Source: Typhlomys cinereus
Taxonomy: Eukaryota > Chordata > Mammalia > Rodentia > Platacanthomyidae
Length of the DNA stretch: 64,000 nt
Direction of reading: 5' to 3'
Assembly (NCBI GenBank): GCA_023101885.1
Contig: JALPQD010000137.1
Location: 1,488,001-1,552,000, forward strand
A model generated the notes under the pieces. It worked only from the letters and a program-made list of their open reading frames with translations, searched no databases and was not told the origin of the DNA. The stretch's first letter is position 1; each line of letters opens with the position of its first letter. Both the position numbers and the translations under genes were made by a program. This document shows, one piece after another, positions 45,531 to 56,765 of the stretch.

Positions 45531-45852
45531 ACTTGCCCTCATTTGCATATACCTTCTGGGCTCCTGACACCTATTGATGGATGCTCCTCCCAGATGACGC
45601 ACAGGGACTATGAAAATCTTGCTTCTCGCGTTTCTTTTCTAGATTAAATTTCTAGACATAGGCTGAAGAGACAATAGTGCTGACATATGCTTCCCTTAGA
45701 CTACATTAACCCTGTTGGCTTGTTGCTACTGAGGTCTGATCTGGCTGCTTTCAGCCAGTGCTCAGAATGCTACTTCTATGTCTCTGATCTCACCTGTCAA
45801 GTCTGGGAATGCCTAACAATACAGCTGACACTGCATTATTACCTGGAGTTAT
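45531..45852. other. Single-copy spacer
   Basis: Nothing recognised. Confidence 0.5.
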
Positions 45853-45857
45853 ATTCC

Positions 45858-46275
45858 CGTTGCAGTTAACCTGCATGGTTGCTGATAAAATCACCGTCAA
45901 ACATCTTAAGGGAACAAGGGATTCATTTTCTCTTATGATTCCTGGTTACAGTTCTTTGTCCATCTTAGCAGAAGAGCTCACACCAGCACCAGGGCTGAGA
46001 GAACTGGCCACAGCATTTCTATATTACAGCTGAGAGAGGGACAATCCTTACTTGCCAGACCAGCATGGTTGGTCAAGGGTACACAAGGATGCTAACTTTC
46101 TCAATTAGCTCTCTGTATTTTACTTCAGAACCTATTACCACCCACCACGGACTGGCTCTTCCTCATCAGCTGGACAATCTTCTTCAGGTTTGCTTTGGCC
46201 TTAACAATTGTCTACAAATGTGCCCAGAGCTCAAACCCTCAACTGTCAATTTAACACCTGTGCCTAACTATGACA
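45858..46275 (-). mobile_element. Solo LTR, MaLR/ERVL-type (copy B), antisense
   Basis: A 418 bp unit with the 5-base target duplication ATTCC (45853-45857 and 46276-46280). It starts CGTTGCAG (a TG to CG change relative to the other copies) and ends CTATGACA. It is homologous over its whole length to copies A and C. No viral coding sequence adjoins it. Confidence 0.88.
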
Positions 46276-46286
46276 ATTCCACAGTG

Positions 46287-46699
46287 TCAGGATGATGATA
46301 ATGCACTGTTTTAATTTTCCTTACTCATGACCACAACAAAATACACGACCCTAACAACTTAGGGGAAGAAAGGTTCCATCCTATGATTCATCCTGGAAAG
46401 GAAATCACAGCACCAGAAGCTTGAAGCACTGGTCACCTCACATCACATCCACAACAGAGAACAAGGAGCGACGCATGCGTGGTTGCAGGCTTCTTTGCCT
46501 GCAGTCGCTTATTCTCTCCATCTTTATTTAGCCCCAGTTTACCTGTCTAGGGAATGATCCTGCACAAGATTATGCAATCAAGGTCATCCCTCACTGATTT
46601 GCCTGAAGATCAACCTTAATCTAGAGAATCTCTTTCAAGTAGACGGGCTAGGAGATCTGACTCCTAGATGTCAGATTGACAAATAATGCTTATCATCAT
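46287..46699 (-). mobile_element. Solo LTR, ORR1/MaLR-like, antisense
   Basis: It has ccacaacaaaatacacgacc, caacttaggggaagaaaggt, the cctgcacaagattatg block, and agattgacaaataatgctta at the right, as in reversed rodent MaLR LTRs. ACAGTG at 46281-46286 recurs at 46700-46705 and may be the target duplication. Its left duplication touches the right duplication of copy B. Confidence 0.7.
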
Positions 46700-46921
46700 A
46701 CAGTGTTTTTAAAAAATGTAAATGGCAGAATAAGGAAAATGTAAACAACAGACTGGGAAAAGTGATGGATGAAGTTATGTTATGCTTTATACTGCAAAGC
46801 TCTGGACTCTGTCACCTGCTTTGCAAATAAATGCAGCTGTTATTACTTGTCTATTTGAGCACCCTATTCAGCAGCACATATACAATAACAAGCAGTGGTT
46901 GACATCTGATGCGAAACTATC

Positions 46922-47278
46922 TGCGATGGTTAATATTGGTTGCCAAATTGACAGCATCTATAGGGGACAAGCCTCTGGGCATGTCTGTGAGGGGTTATCT
47001 TGATTAAGTTAATTGAGATGCACTAAAGCAGGCAGTACATTCCATGGGTTTAGATCCTAGTCATCACAAAAGGGAGAAAGCTACCTGAGCATGAGAATTC
47101 CTTGTTCTTGGCTTCCTGGCAATGGATGGATACAATGTTTCCTCCAGTTCTTGCTGTCTTGATTACCCCCACTATGATGAACTCTTCTCTAGAATCGTGA
47201 GCCAAAATAAGCCCTTTTTCCCATAAGTTGCTTTTATAAGGGTATGTTATTATAGCAATAGAAGCAGTAACTAAGACA
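46922..47278 (+). mobile_element. Solo LTR, MaLR/ERVL-type, sense
   Basis: Starts tgcgatggttaatattgg, passes ctgggcatgtctgtgagggg, cgtgagccaaaataagccct (polyadenylation-type region) and ttgcttttataagggtatgt, and ends agcagtaactaagaca. This is the standard order of rodent MaLR LTRs. The flanking 5-mers (CTATC, TTAAA) do not match, so the duplication is decayed. Confidence 0.82.
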
Positions 47279-47669
47279 TTAAATGAAAAAGTAATAGAAA
47301 TATGAACCATACATATATAACCAAAGACAAGAACAATAATGATCCCTTTAATTGTCAGAGACAGCAATGCACAGAGGAGGCATTTGTATGAAGGGCTTCT
47401 GTCAGACTAATGAATGGCATGTGTTCCATTTCCTGCTCAGGAACCAGAGGCTGCCACTATGCCTAGACAATGCATTCACCCTAACTAACCAGGAACTCCC
47501 AAACATCTCAGTATCTTTTATAATGTATTATGGGAAAGTTTTCAATGACTTTCTCACATGTTATTAGAAGTAGTATGTAAAGACACTGACTCTACAGTTC
47601 ATGGGTTACATGATTTATATACAAATTTGTGTATTGCTCAGCTGAAAGTGTCTACGATGACCAAACTTA
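47279..47669. other. Single-copy spacer
   Basis: Frames of 71-105 codons are out of register with each other; no gene recognised. Confidence 0.5.
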
Positions 47670-48279
47670 GTTTATTTCTGGCGCACATTTTTATCCATCC
47701 ATCTCTTGATAGATACTAAGATTGATCCTGTAAACCATCTGTTGTGAATAACACCATGGCGAGCATGGATGAGTGGTGTGTCTGTAGGACGCTAACTTAG
47801 ATTTCTCTAGGTACATTTCCAGGAGTAGTATATAGTTGGATCATATGATTTCTTGGCTTTTCTTGGGAGAACCTTTATTATGATTTCTATTGTAGCTATA
47901 CTGGTTCACATTCCCAGCAGCAGTGAATAAGAGATTTCCACACACTTTTTACTGATATATATTCATTATATAGTATTGGATTTCATAAAGACATTTTCTT
48001 TCCACTATATCATATTATTTACCAAATTCTTCCCTGTCTTACCCTCCTGTCCTGTTTTATCTTCTTTCTCTCCCTGGTCTTCTACTTTCATATTTTTATG
48101 TGTTCATGATTTTATGTACCTGTAAAAAAATCTAGGATCACAAAGATAGAAAACATGCAATCGTGCAACACTCTTCTCTTTCACTTTGGTTTATTTCATC
48201 AAATTTGATGATCTCTGGTCACATTATTTTTCCAACAAATGATGTGACATTATTCTTCTTTACGGCTAAATAGAACTAC

Positions 48280-48281
<2 letters not shown>
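47670..48281 (-). mobile_element. LINE-1 fragments, antisense
   Basis: Contains atccatccatctcttgatag, tggttcacattcccagcagc, ggtttatttcatcaaatttg and ttacggctaaatagaactac, all reversed L1. The ORF2-end block (47680-47960) lies left of the 3' UTR block (47990-48280), the opposite of a simple insertion. These may be two insertions or a rearranged one. Confidence 0.65.

Positions 48282-48331
<50 letters not shown>
48282..48331 (+). repeat. (TG)n microsatellite
   Basis: An uninterrupted TG run of about 50 bases. Confidence 0.97.
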
Positions 48332-48332
<1 letters not shown>

Positions 48333-48560
48333 CAGAGGGTACTGAGTATCCCTGTGGAGTACCAAGGGTGACTTCAAAAATCATCTTGAATCACTTCTAC
48401 CTACTTTTTGCTTGCTTCGTTCTGGGATTTCCCCAGTTCTGCTCACCAGGGCAAGAAGTGCAGGCTACTTGGTGTTTTTATGTGAGTCCTGAAATCCAAA
48501 CTCAGAACCTTCTGCTTTTGAGACAGAGTTTCAATCCCTGAGCCATCTCTCCAGTCCTAA
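48332..48560 (-). repeat. B4-type SINE, antisense
   Basis: gtgacttcaaaaatcatctt, ctgggatttccccagttc, atgtgagtcctgaaatccaa, and tcaatccctgagccatctct then ccagtcc. The TG run before it is the tail of this element. Confidence 0.8.
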
Positions 48561-49500
48561 AGGGTCGTTGTAAAGGTATATTTTTCCTAGCTTTAAAAGG
48601 CATACTCAGATATATCAATATATTCAAAAACATCATAGAATAAGTTATGAAAGAATCACAGAATGGGAAATGACTAAGAGCTTAAAATCAAGAGCTTGCT
48701 TACAATAGTAAACAAACACCCAGGCCTTCTAAGTGCCAGTCAGCTAGAAGCAATTTGCACAAAGTAACCCATTTCATTACCACAACAACTCTGTGAGAGA
48801 GACACTGCTAGCAATGCCACTCCACAGAGGACAAACTGAAGGCACAGACTGACCAAATCCCCCATGACCTAAGGAATGATGGAGACTGAACGCAAACCTG
48901 GGAGCGTAGTCCAGAACCTGGCTTTCCATCCATGCTTTGGTTTCGAATGTGCACATTAGTTTAAAAGTAAGCACGTAAGTGTATCAGTCTTTAAAAGAAA
49001 TGAGCTATGAATTAGTGCATGGAAAAATAAATTCAAGTAACAATCATGGAAAAACATTGGCATCTGCCAAAATCAAAGGAATGTGAATAAAAGTTCATTC
49101 TATAACTTTCTTGAGTCATGGAAAGGGAGTACTTGAGATGGGCGCATTTGAAAGGTGATATGGGAAGGCGTCCTCTATGGATGCTGGCAAGACACATTGA
49201 TGAAGCTTTCTGAAGCTGTGAAAGTCAAAAACAAGAGCTTTTGAATCATAGTTCATTTCCCTTTCATGTAAGAATTCCAGTTTGGAGAAAATAATGCAAA
49301 GAAAATAACCTAGAGAAGAAGAAAGATGTGGCATAAACATGATTGTGTCATTGGTACATGTAACAATGGAAATCTGATGATAACTCAGCTGTACTAAAAA
49401 TAGCTAAACATTCTAGGGTGGCCTAGGAACATATAATATCAGATAGGCCTAAAAAAAGAGTTATAGGAAAATAAAATAGATCCCTAAGATAATATAAATC
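48561..49500. other. Single-copy DNA with a MIR relic
   Basis: No gene. A MIR antisense relic lies at about 48715-48935 (ttcattaccacaacaactct, gcacagactgaccaaatccc). Confidence 0.5.
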
Positions 49501-50133
49501 ATGGGAACATTATATAATATGAACATTTACATATCAGGTATATGTCATGGATATGTTTCCTATAATATTTCAAAACCTAGGAAAACTGACAGATGCAGTA
49601 ATTTAAAATTCATTAATAAGTTATCTCCTTATGAATCTCATGTTACTCAATTGTCCTTGACTTGTTCTCTTGTGTATGGCAAAACAAATGAGAAAAATGA
49701 AGGAATACACTTCAAAAATGGATATATTTCATCTAAATGGGGTTGCACTGAACATCACCGATATGATCCTGTAAGAGACTGCCTGGGATCCCCACATCTG
49801 ATAGCAAGCACCCGAGTAAGACATATGAGGAAGAAAGGAAAAGCAAATGCATGTAAGGTCAGGAAAAATAGTCTGAGCATTCATCATACTTGGCTGAGAC
49901 ATACATGTGAAAACAACCCCACCCTACCAGCCACAAATGGCCTGGCAAATGAAGGAATAAAATTGCAGCATATGCTGGGAATTGTGCTGCTGTTACGGTA
50001 TGCAGAGAGACATTTTCTTTTATATATTCCCTTCTTTTTACACTGCAGAGAATCCAGCTTGCCATTTGCTGTGATTCTTCTCAGACTTTTTTTCTGGGCA
50101 AATTTTCCACTTTCTTCTCACCCCGCAAAGTGA
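49501..50133 (+). other. 210-codon open frame, longest in the window, probably chance
   Basis: ATG at 49501 to a stop at 50133. The translation starts MGTLYNMNIYISGICHGY and ends in a hydrophobic stretch with LLLRYAERHFLLYIPFFLHC-like composition. I recognise no family, and there is no Kozak, CpG island or splice evidence. With about 128,000 codon positions in six frames, one frame of this length is not surprising in AT-moderate DNA. It overlaps no repeat I can identify, which is the only point in its favour. Confidence 0.2.
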
Positions 50134-50299
50134 TCTTCAGCTTCTAGGCTGAATATGTCTGTTTGATATTTTAGAAAATACCCTGGGTTCACCAGAACGT
50201 CTATTTCCATCTACCCCCTCTCCCTACCTAGTCGCCACTACCACCACCATGTACCATTTATTGAATGTTCTACATATAGTCAGATTTGCTCCAGGGGGT

Positions 50300-50900
50300 G
50301 TCATTGAGGATATTAAAAATAGAGTTTAGAAAGAAAGCACGCAGGCCTCTCCGTGCTGCGCATTTCTCCAAGAAGCCCAACGCTGCATAATTTCTCCAAC
50401 GTAGCGCCATTTTCATCTCGACAGCAATTTGGCAGTTCTCGAAAGGTTACTGCTCTGAATTTGTTTTCTTTGTAATCTTGCAGTCCATTTGTTCTGCTTT
50501 AACGCTGAAAATCTATGTAAGAGCTCGACCTCCATCTGCCATACACCAGTCGATTTACCCTTTTCTCAAAATTTTTTTCTGTATTAAATGAGAAAAAAAG
50601 AATGCATTTTGTAATTTGTTAAAATGGCATATGGGCTAAATGTTTAAGGTTAAAATCAAGGGGACCTCACACCCTAGGTAGGACTTAATTACCTGCTATG
50701 CCTTTGAGGGCTGGTTTCCTTTTTAAGAGTAAGAGTATCTTTCCAAATTCCCAAGGCACATTAAAAATAATTCTTATATCTGAAAAGAAAGGCGCAGTTA
50801 ATATGTCAGGGATGTTCATTGCCTTGCCCTGAAGGTAATTCCACCTCTATTTTAATGACGACATAAAAGGGAATGATTATAGGATTGTAAAGCAAAACCA
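50300..50900. promoter_or_regulatory. Candidate conserved non-coding block
   Basis: Repeat-free, with an unusual cluster of CpG sites for this window (cctctccgtgctgcgcattt near 50345, ccaacgtagcgccattttca near 50397). It is followed by AT-rich homeodomain-like sequence (ggacttaattacctgc near 50682). This mix is typical of conserved enhancers. Inferred from composition only. Confidence 0.3.
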
Positions 50901-53460
50901 AAGAAGTGAAAGTCAGCTCTATACACCAAATAATGGGAGAAAAGAATTAAGTAAGAAGTAAACTTTTCCTAAGTTTTATCTTTACCATGTATTTATTCAC
51001 AGAGTTCTTCCAAGTGTTCATGGTGATGCCATCGTAGATGGGGCCAAAAGAATCCTGGAGGCGAGCTCGCTAGGCTCCAGAGATTTCTCCCCAATGGAAA
51101 ACGATATAAGATTAGCAATCTCCAAGTCATTGGTCATTAACTAAACGTTAAGACACAAGGGTCTGTGTGCATTTTGGAAAACAGAGACTGCTGGAGAAGA
51201 GGGTAAGAAAAGAGAATGCGAAGACAGAGAAGAAGAAAAAAGGAATGGTGGTGGCTGGGACAGAGTGTTCAAGATCCAAGGGCGAAAGGAGTCGAGAGTG
51301 ATTCCCACAGTGTGTACGGACCATGTGGAGGCCCATGACAAAGAGAAGCAACCAACATGGGGGAAAGACTAAGGAAATGCCAGTAGATTAGAGCTGAGAG
51401 CCTGGTGGTCAAGAGAACCATAGCTTAACCTGAAGGTGGGAGAGCACTGGAACAGAAGATATGGCTTAAAGTTCAAGAGAACAGGGAAATAGGAAGAGCT
51501 CCCAAGGACAGCATGGTGGCAGGAAGTCTGAAAAAGAACCCCCGGGTGGGATGGCATCAGACATTTCAGAGGAGTTGTAAGGTAGTTGTTAGAGAAAGAG
51601 GGCAGTGGGTCTGGGGAATGAAAGAATGTCAGGGATTTAGGAGGCGGTCTGTTTAGAGAACAGTTACATTCCAGCTAGGGTGGGGGAGGCTTTACAAAAT
51701 ATCCAGTATGTTACTAACACAGAGCACGGTGTACTAGGCGGGGCAACACATCTGGCAAAGTCTGATGAAGAATGAATGAGGTGAGAGGGCTGGTGCAAGA
51801 GTGGCCTGGATGGAAGACCTCAATGTCAGATGTTGCTGAGGAGTAGGATGGAGGACTTGGCATGCCAAGCACTGCAGAGAATCGCTGGGACTGTCTGGGA
51901 AGGACATAGTGTCCTAGGGAAGAATAGTTTGGTCCCGGGAGACGGATGGTGAGTTCAGAGATTGAGACCACAGAGTTCTTCTCCTCACTCAAGAGGTCAT
52001 GAGTTCAAACCATACCATTTTCTTGGAGAAAGAGGACCAAGAGGAAGACTTCAAAGAAGATACAGGAAAATGTCACGATGCTGTTTAAGTTCATGGTAGC
52101 TGCATGCAGACAGAAGAAGACAGAAGACAAAAGAAGATAGAAGACAGAAGACAGAAGAAGACAGAAGAAGACAGAAGAAGGGATCAGGTGGCAATGTGGA
52201 CTTGCAGTTCACCTTTAACTCTTCATGGGCTTCCAGACAGTCACAGTTACTTTGTCCGAAGGTTGTAAATTGTGGGCATGCCAAATTTAAAATGCAATTC
52301 TAAGAATTATGAAGGACTTCACCAACGCTGGCACCTCTGACAAATGGGGTAACTGTGAATGGAGGTGACCTCTTTCCTGGTAGGTGGATCTGAGCATCTA
52401 TGCTCACACTAATGTGTGGCCTCTGCAGTAGGTCTGATGAGCATGCCAGGCATGTGCTTAATCAAGGTGTTTCAGCACCTTGCGCTTTGCAGGCCAGGAA
52501 CCAATTCACTTCTCACCTCTCTTGCACGATGTCCCTGCCAGTCTATCTCTGACTGCTCCATTCCAGAAAGATCTGGCCTTGGTGACTGCCTCTCATTTGT
52601 CATGGTGTACTTGCACATATTCTGCTGAGTCTTTCTCGAATTTCTTCAGACTAAAGTCACCTCTATCCCCTGTATCCTTCCAGGACCGTTCCGGCTGCTC
52701 TGTGATCCATCTTCCACACTTGTCGAACTCGGTGAACCTGACTTGCAGGCAGAAGTGATCCGATGTGGGGGTGGGCCCCATGCCAGGATTTTGTTGACGA
52801 CAGCCTGGTGTGGATTAATGTTCAGGGAGCTCACATTCGCTAACAAGCAATCAGACTTTCCACCCGATTTCATAATTTATAGAGGCGGTAGCCCTGCCCC
52901 TATAATATAGAGCAGTGGCGTCGTGCATACAAATATGCGTCTGCAAACTAAATCAAGCCACAGAAGCCTGGGAGGCTGCGCATGTGCCAGCTGGTCAGTG
53001 GGAACATGGCGAAACAAAATGTAAACAGTGAAGAGGGGAGGATGTATTTATCTGAACTCTAAGAGGCACACATGGTTGGGATAGAGTGCTCTGGGGGAGG
53101 ACTCCACATCTTGGGCAAATGCACAGAAGGGTGGAGGAAAAAAGCAAGTGAAAGTGGAACTTTGCCAGTGATGATCGTGGGTGAGCAACTGTTCCTTAAA
53201 ATAAGGTTAGAAATCTTAGCATGGGACCAGAATAGATGGCTATCAGAAGACAAGATGCAGCCTCATGTAGGTCACGTCCACAAATTCTGTTTCTGCAACT
53301 GTCAGCTGTTCAATCATTCAAATGGATTTTTCCCCCCTCAAAATTCTGAGTTTGTATTTTTTCCTGACAAAAAGTAATGCAGGGATGATATGCCCAATGG
53401 CATTTTGTATAATGCTTTTTTATATCATCCAACTATGCATAATAATAACTATTTTTTCTT
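50901..53460. other. Single-copy DNA with a short minisatellite
   Basis: No gene. The frames at 52416-52758 (70-92 codons) and 53072-53377 (101 codons) show no domain. The patch around 52740-53000 keeps several CpGs. Confidence 0.45.
52105..52182 (+). repeat. Purine-rich minisatellite, about 7-10 bp unit
   Basis: Irregular tandem repeats of agaagacag / agaagaagacag. All bases apart from scattered C and T are purines. Confidence 0.85.
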
Positions 53461-53548
53461 GTCCTTTGTGTGTACATGGTTGTGGGCACACATACATATG
53501 TGCATGTGTATTGAGTGCTTTAACCACTGAGTTATATCCCCAGTTTGC
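53461..53548 (-). repeat. B4-type SINE remnant, antisense, internally deleted
   Basis: gtgtacatggttgtgggcac and a CA/TG tail are followed directly by gctttaaccactgagttata and tccccagttt, the reversed head. The body is missing. Confidence 0.65.
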
Positions 53549-53879
53549 CTAAGTAATTAAGCTAGGAAAAAATGTGAGGAACTTTAAAAATTAAAGGAAA
53601 ATCTGTATGAATTTGTACACAACTGGCATTTAAATTTTTCAAAAGCAAGACAGTTTTAAATAAAGCAAACTCAATAGATTTTGAACAATTATCACATGTA
53701 GTTTTTGACCGTAGTCTTAAATATTTTGGTAACCTTCCTAATTAAAAGCAAATTATAAATTGGGTGAAAAAATCTGAAATATTTATGAGATTTTTGACAC
53801 AATCAGAGCATTCAACAGAATTCCTTTTAGTACTTTTATAGTTTAGTAGATAATTTTGTTTTCAAGGTATTATTGAGGG
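53549..53879. other. AT-rich spacer
   Basis: Nothing recognised. Confidence 0.5.
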
Positions 53880-54293
53880 TGTAGCAGTTAATCTGCATGG
53901 TTGCTGATAAATCATCATCAAATGTCTTAAGGGAACAAGGGGTTTATTTTCTCTTAAGATTGTCTGGTTATAGTTCTCAGTCCAGCTTCACAGAGAGCTC
54001 ACACTAACACCATGACCGAGGGAACTGGCCATACCATCTCTATATAACGACTGAGAGAGGCATGATCCTTACTTGCCAGACCAGCATGTCTGGCCAAGTG
54101 TATACAAGGAGGTCAACTTTCTCAACCAGCTCTCTGTATTTTATCCCAGGGCCTAGTCCCACCCACCGTAGGCTGGGCTTTCCCCATCAGCTGCAGGTTT
54201 GCTCTGGGCTTAACTTAACCACTAATTCTCTACTAATGTGCCCAGATCTCAAACCTTCAACTCTCAAGTTGATACCTGTGCCTAACTATGACA
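53880..54293 (-). mobile_element. Solo LTR, MaLR/ERVL-type (copy C), antisense
   Basis: A 414 bp unit starting TGTAGCAG and ending CTATGACA, homologous over its length to copies A and B. Flanking 5-mers GAGGG (53875-53879) and GAGAG (54294-54298) differ at one base, fitting an aged target duplication. Confidence 0.88.
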
Positions 54294-54295
54294 GA

Positions 54296-54480
54296 GAGCT
54301 AGGGAGCTGGCTGAATGGTTAAAGCACTTACTGTACAAATATGAGGACTGGGGATCAGATCACCAGAGCCCATGTAAATGCCAGGTAGCCAGGGCAGCCT
54401 GGCTGTAATTCTAGAAGGGAAAAACAGATGATCACCCTAATAAATTGGCTAGCTTAACTAGCTTTGTATACATGGTCCTC
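54296..54480 (+). repeat. B4-type SINE, sense, partial
   Basis: gagctagggagctggctgaa, then ggttaaagcacttactgtac, then ggggatcagatcaccagagc, then ccatgtaaatgccaggtagc, then ggctagcttaactagc, in B4 sense order. The 3' tail is lost. Confidence 0.72.
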
Positions 54481-55032
54481 CCAGCATCTTTGCCTGATCA
54501 GCTGTGACTCTTCACATGAGATCATTAAGATAGGGTCTGTAAACTGCCTAAATTCTCTCAGAAGCAGAGGGTAGGGAAAGTCATTAAATCTTAACCTGGG
54601 GATTTCCTGCTGCTACCTCTTCATCTCTGAGCCATTTGTAGGGAATTCTGCTTTAATAGCAAATAGCCTCAGGATCTTGAGAGGGGCTAAAGTATATAGA
54701 CTGAGGAAGGTTAGTTGAATAGACTTCTGATTCGTCCTCATCCAGGACATTGTAGTTTTGAGGTTTCTCATAAGTAAGCCCTCATCCATGCTCTGTAAGT
54801 TGGCCCAATGGAATCAAGTTGAACTTTAATGGAATCATATTTTGGTTTGTCATGAGGACCCTACAAAGAGAAGTAAATGTTATGTCTCCCCATGGAAATG
54901 ATTCTTACAACAACCAGTCTTGAGAGATCCTGGTATTAGAGGAAGAACAATGGATTCCAACCTTGGGCCTCCATGAAGAACAACTATAACCTAGAATTGT
55001 GAACATGAATGTCTCCTTGTTCCGCTCAATAA
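54481..55032. other. Single-copy DNA, no gene seen
   Basis: Nothing recognised. Confidence 0.5.
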
Positions 55033-55417
55033 TGGTTACTCTTAACTATTGCTGTGAGAGGATTCAAAGTCAACCAACTTAAGGGAGAAAGGGAGATTTA
55101 TTCAACTTACAGTTCCAGAGGGGAGAAACAGTCTTTTATGGTGGAGGCGACATGGCTGGCAGGCTATGTCACTGCAAACATTCAGTAGACTAGTGGGTGA
55201 CAGCTGAAGGCTGGAGGATTCCTGAAGAGTCTTCCTTCTTTCCCAGGCTCCTGTTCTAAGGTTCCTTTTATCTGGTCCACTAGTGGGGCGTTCCAATAAG
55301 CTCTAGGAAGGTTCCAATTGGATCTAGGGCTGGTCTTTGTATTGTAAGTGTATTGATCTCAGCTGATCTCAGTTAATGCCAGGTGTGTCAAGCTGACACC
55401 CAGGATTAACAATCACA
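55033..55417 (-). mobile_element. Solo LTR, MaLR/ERVL-type, antisense
   Basis: ttaactattgctgtgagagg, then caacttaagggagaaaggga, gatttattcaacttacagtt, and gtcaagctgacacccagg, then attaacaatcaca at the end. Reversed rodent MaLR order. The outer ends are approximate and no target duplication is evident. Confidence 0.75.
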
Positions 55418-55649
55418 GGTCATGTATTCATTAGAGTTGGTATGAGACTAAAACCATAAAACTTAACAAACCATGGGACAAACATGAACCTTGAGGCTAC
55501 CGTGACGAAAGATGGAATTGCAGTTCAATACATGGTGAAGCCCTGAAGTAGAGAGAGTGAAGCTCATCCTGATGTTGAAACAAGGAGTGATAGCTAAGGA
55601 CAGAAACCCATAGCAGGGAATAGGGATGTATATATACTGAGAGTCCTGG
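55418..55649. other. Spacer
   Basis: Nothing recognised. Confidence 0.5.
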
Positions 55650-55890
55650 TATCAGAATGGTGAGATGGCTCACGAGTTAAAGCCTTTGTCTTGAAAGCAA
55701 AACAAACTGAGTTTGGATACCAAATCCTATATAAAAATGTGGACTATAATTTCAGCCCTAAAAGGTGGAGTTTGGGAGAACCCAGAGCAAATCAATAAGG
55801 AGGTAGAACAATCCAAAATTATTTCTGAAATTACCTTTGGGGCTCTACAGGCATAGACACTAAACACACACACACACACACACACAAAGT
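55650..55890 (+). repeat. B4-type SINE (RSINE1-like), sense, with CA tail
   Basis: tggtgagatggctcacgagt, then gttaaagcctttgtcttg, gagtttggataccaaatcc, then ggctctacaggcatagacac and a (CA)n tail at about 55863-55886. Confidence 0.75.
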
Positions 55891-56569
55891 GCTGGTATCA
55901 GAAACTCACCAAGCTTGCTTTCACTGTGAAGAAGCAGCAAGAATCCTGTTTGCCCTGCAGCAGAATGGAGCAAAAGTCCATTTGATAGTGAGAGAGATGG
56001 TCACATTGTATTTATTTAGTGAATAAAGGAAGGATCATCAGCCGAGTTCACTGAGAAATGGAAGAAGATGGCAAAGTTAAAGGATCTCAACATGGGCTAT
56101 CCTTTTTGAGGAAAGAGAACACAATTTCTGTATAAAATCTGATGGTCCCCGATTTAAAGAAGAGGTAGTCAGGACAATTACTTTGTGTTCTCCTGCAACA
56201 CTAATCTGGCCAAGTTTATATCCCAAGAAAAGTGACAGTTGGGCTTCACTTCAGGGCTTTACCATGTGTTGAAGTTCACCGCCATCTTCCTTCATGGTAG
56301 CCACAAGGTTTGTGTAAGTGCCAGGAGCATGTGAAAGTCTCAGGTGTTTGCAAGAGGGTGACTTAGAGAGGACATTGGGAGTCTGGCATTCAGCAAAATG
56401 AACTGAGAAAAGATGACAGGATGGGTGAATGATTGAAAATAAGTGCATTTGACAAACCAGGGGGTTCCACTATGTGGATGAACCACTGCTTGTAGATTCC
56501 AAAGGAAGTGAGCAGGAAGGGAATGCTCCAACAACGCAACAACGAGTGACCAAGAATATTACGCCAGCA
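55891..56569. other. Single-copy DNA, no gene seen
   Basis: Short frames only; nothing recognised. Confidence 0.5.
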
Positions 56570-56765
56570 GGATGGCTCAGCAAGTGAGGGCGCCTGCAAT
56601 CAACCTGAGGACCTGGGTTCCTTCACCAGAAATTGACTTCTGAAAGTTGTCCTCTGACCTTCACTGTGTATGCTGTGGCATTTTCATTCTCTCTCTCTCT
56701 CTCTCTCTCTCCCCTCCACCTTCTCTTCCTCCTTCTTTTCTTCTTCCTTCTCTTCCTCCCTCAGT
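56570..56765 (+). repeat. B3-type SINE with (CT)n tail, sense
   Basis: gccagcaggatggctcagca, then tgaggacctgggttccttca, then gaaagttgtcctctgacctt, then a (CT)n run (56689-56712) and a CT-rich end. Confidence 0.78.
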
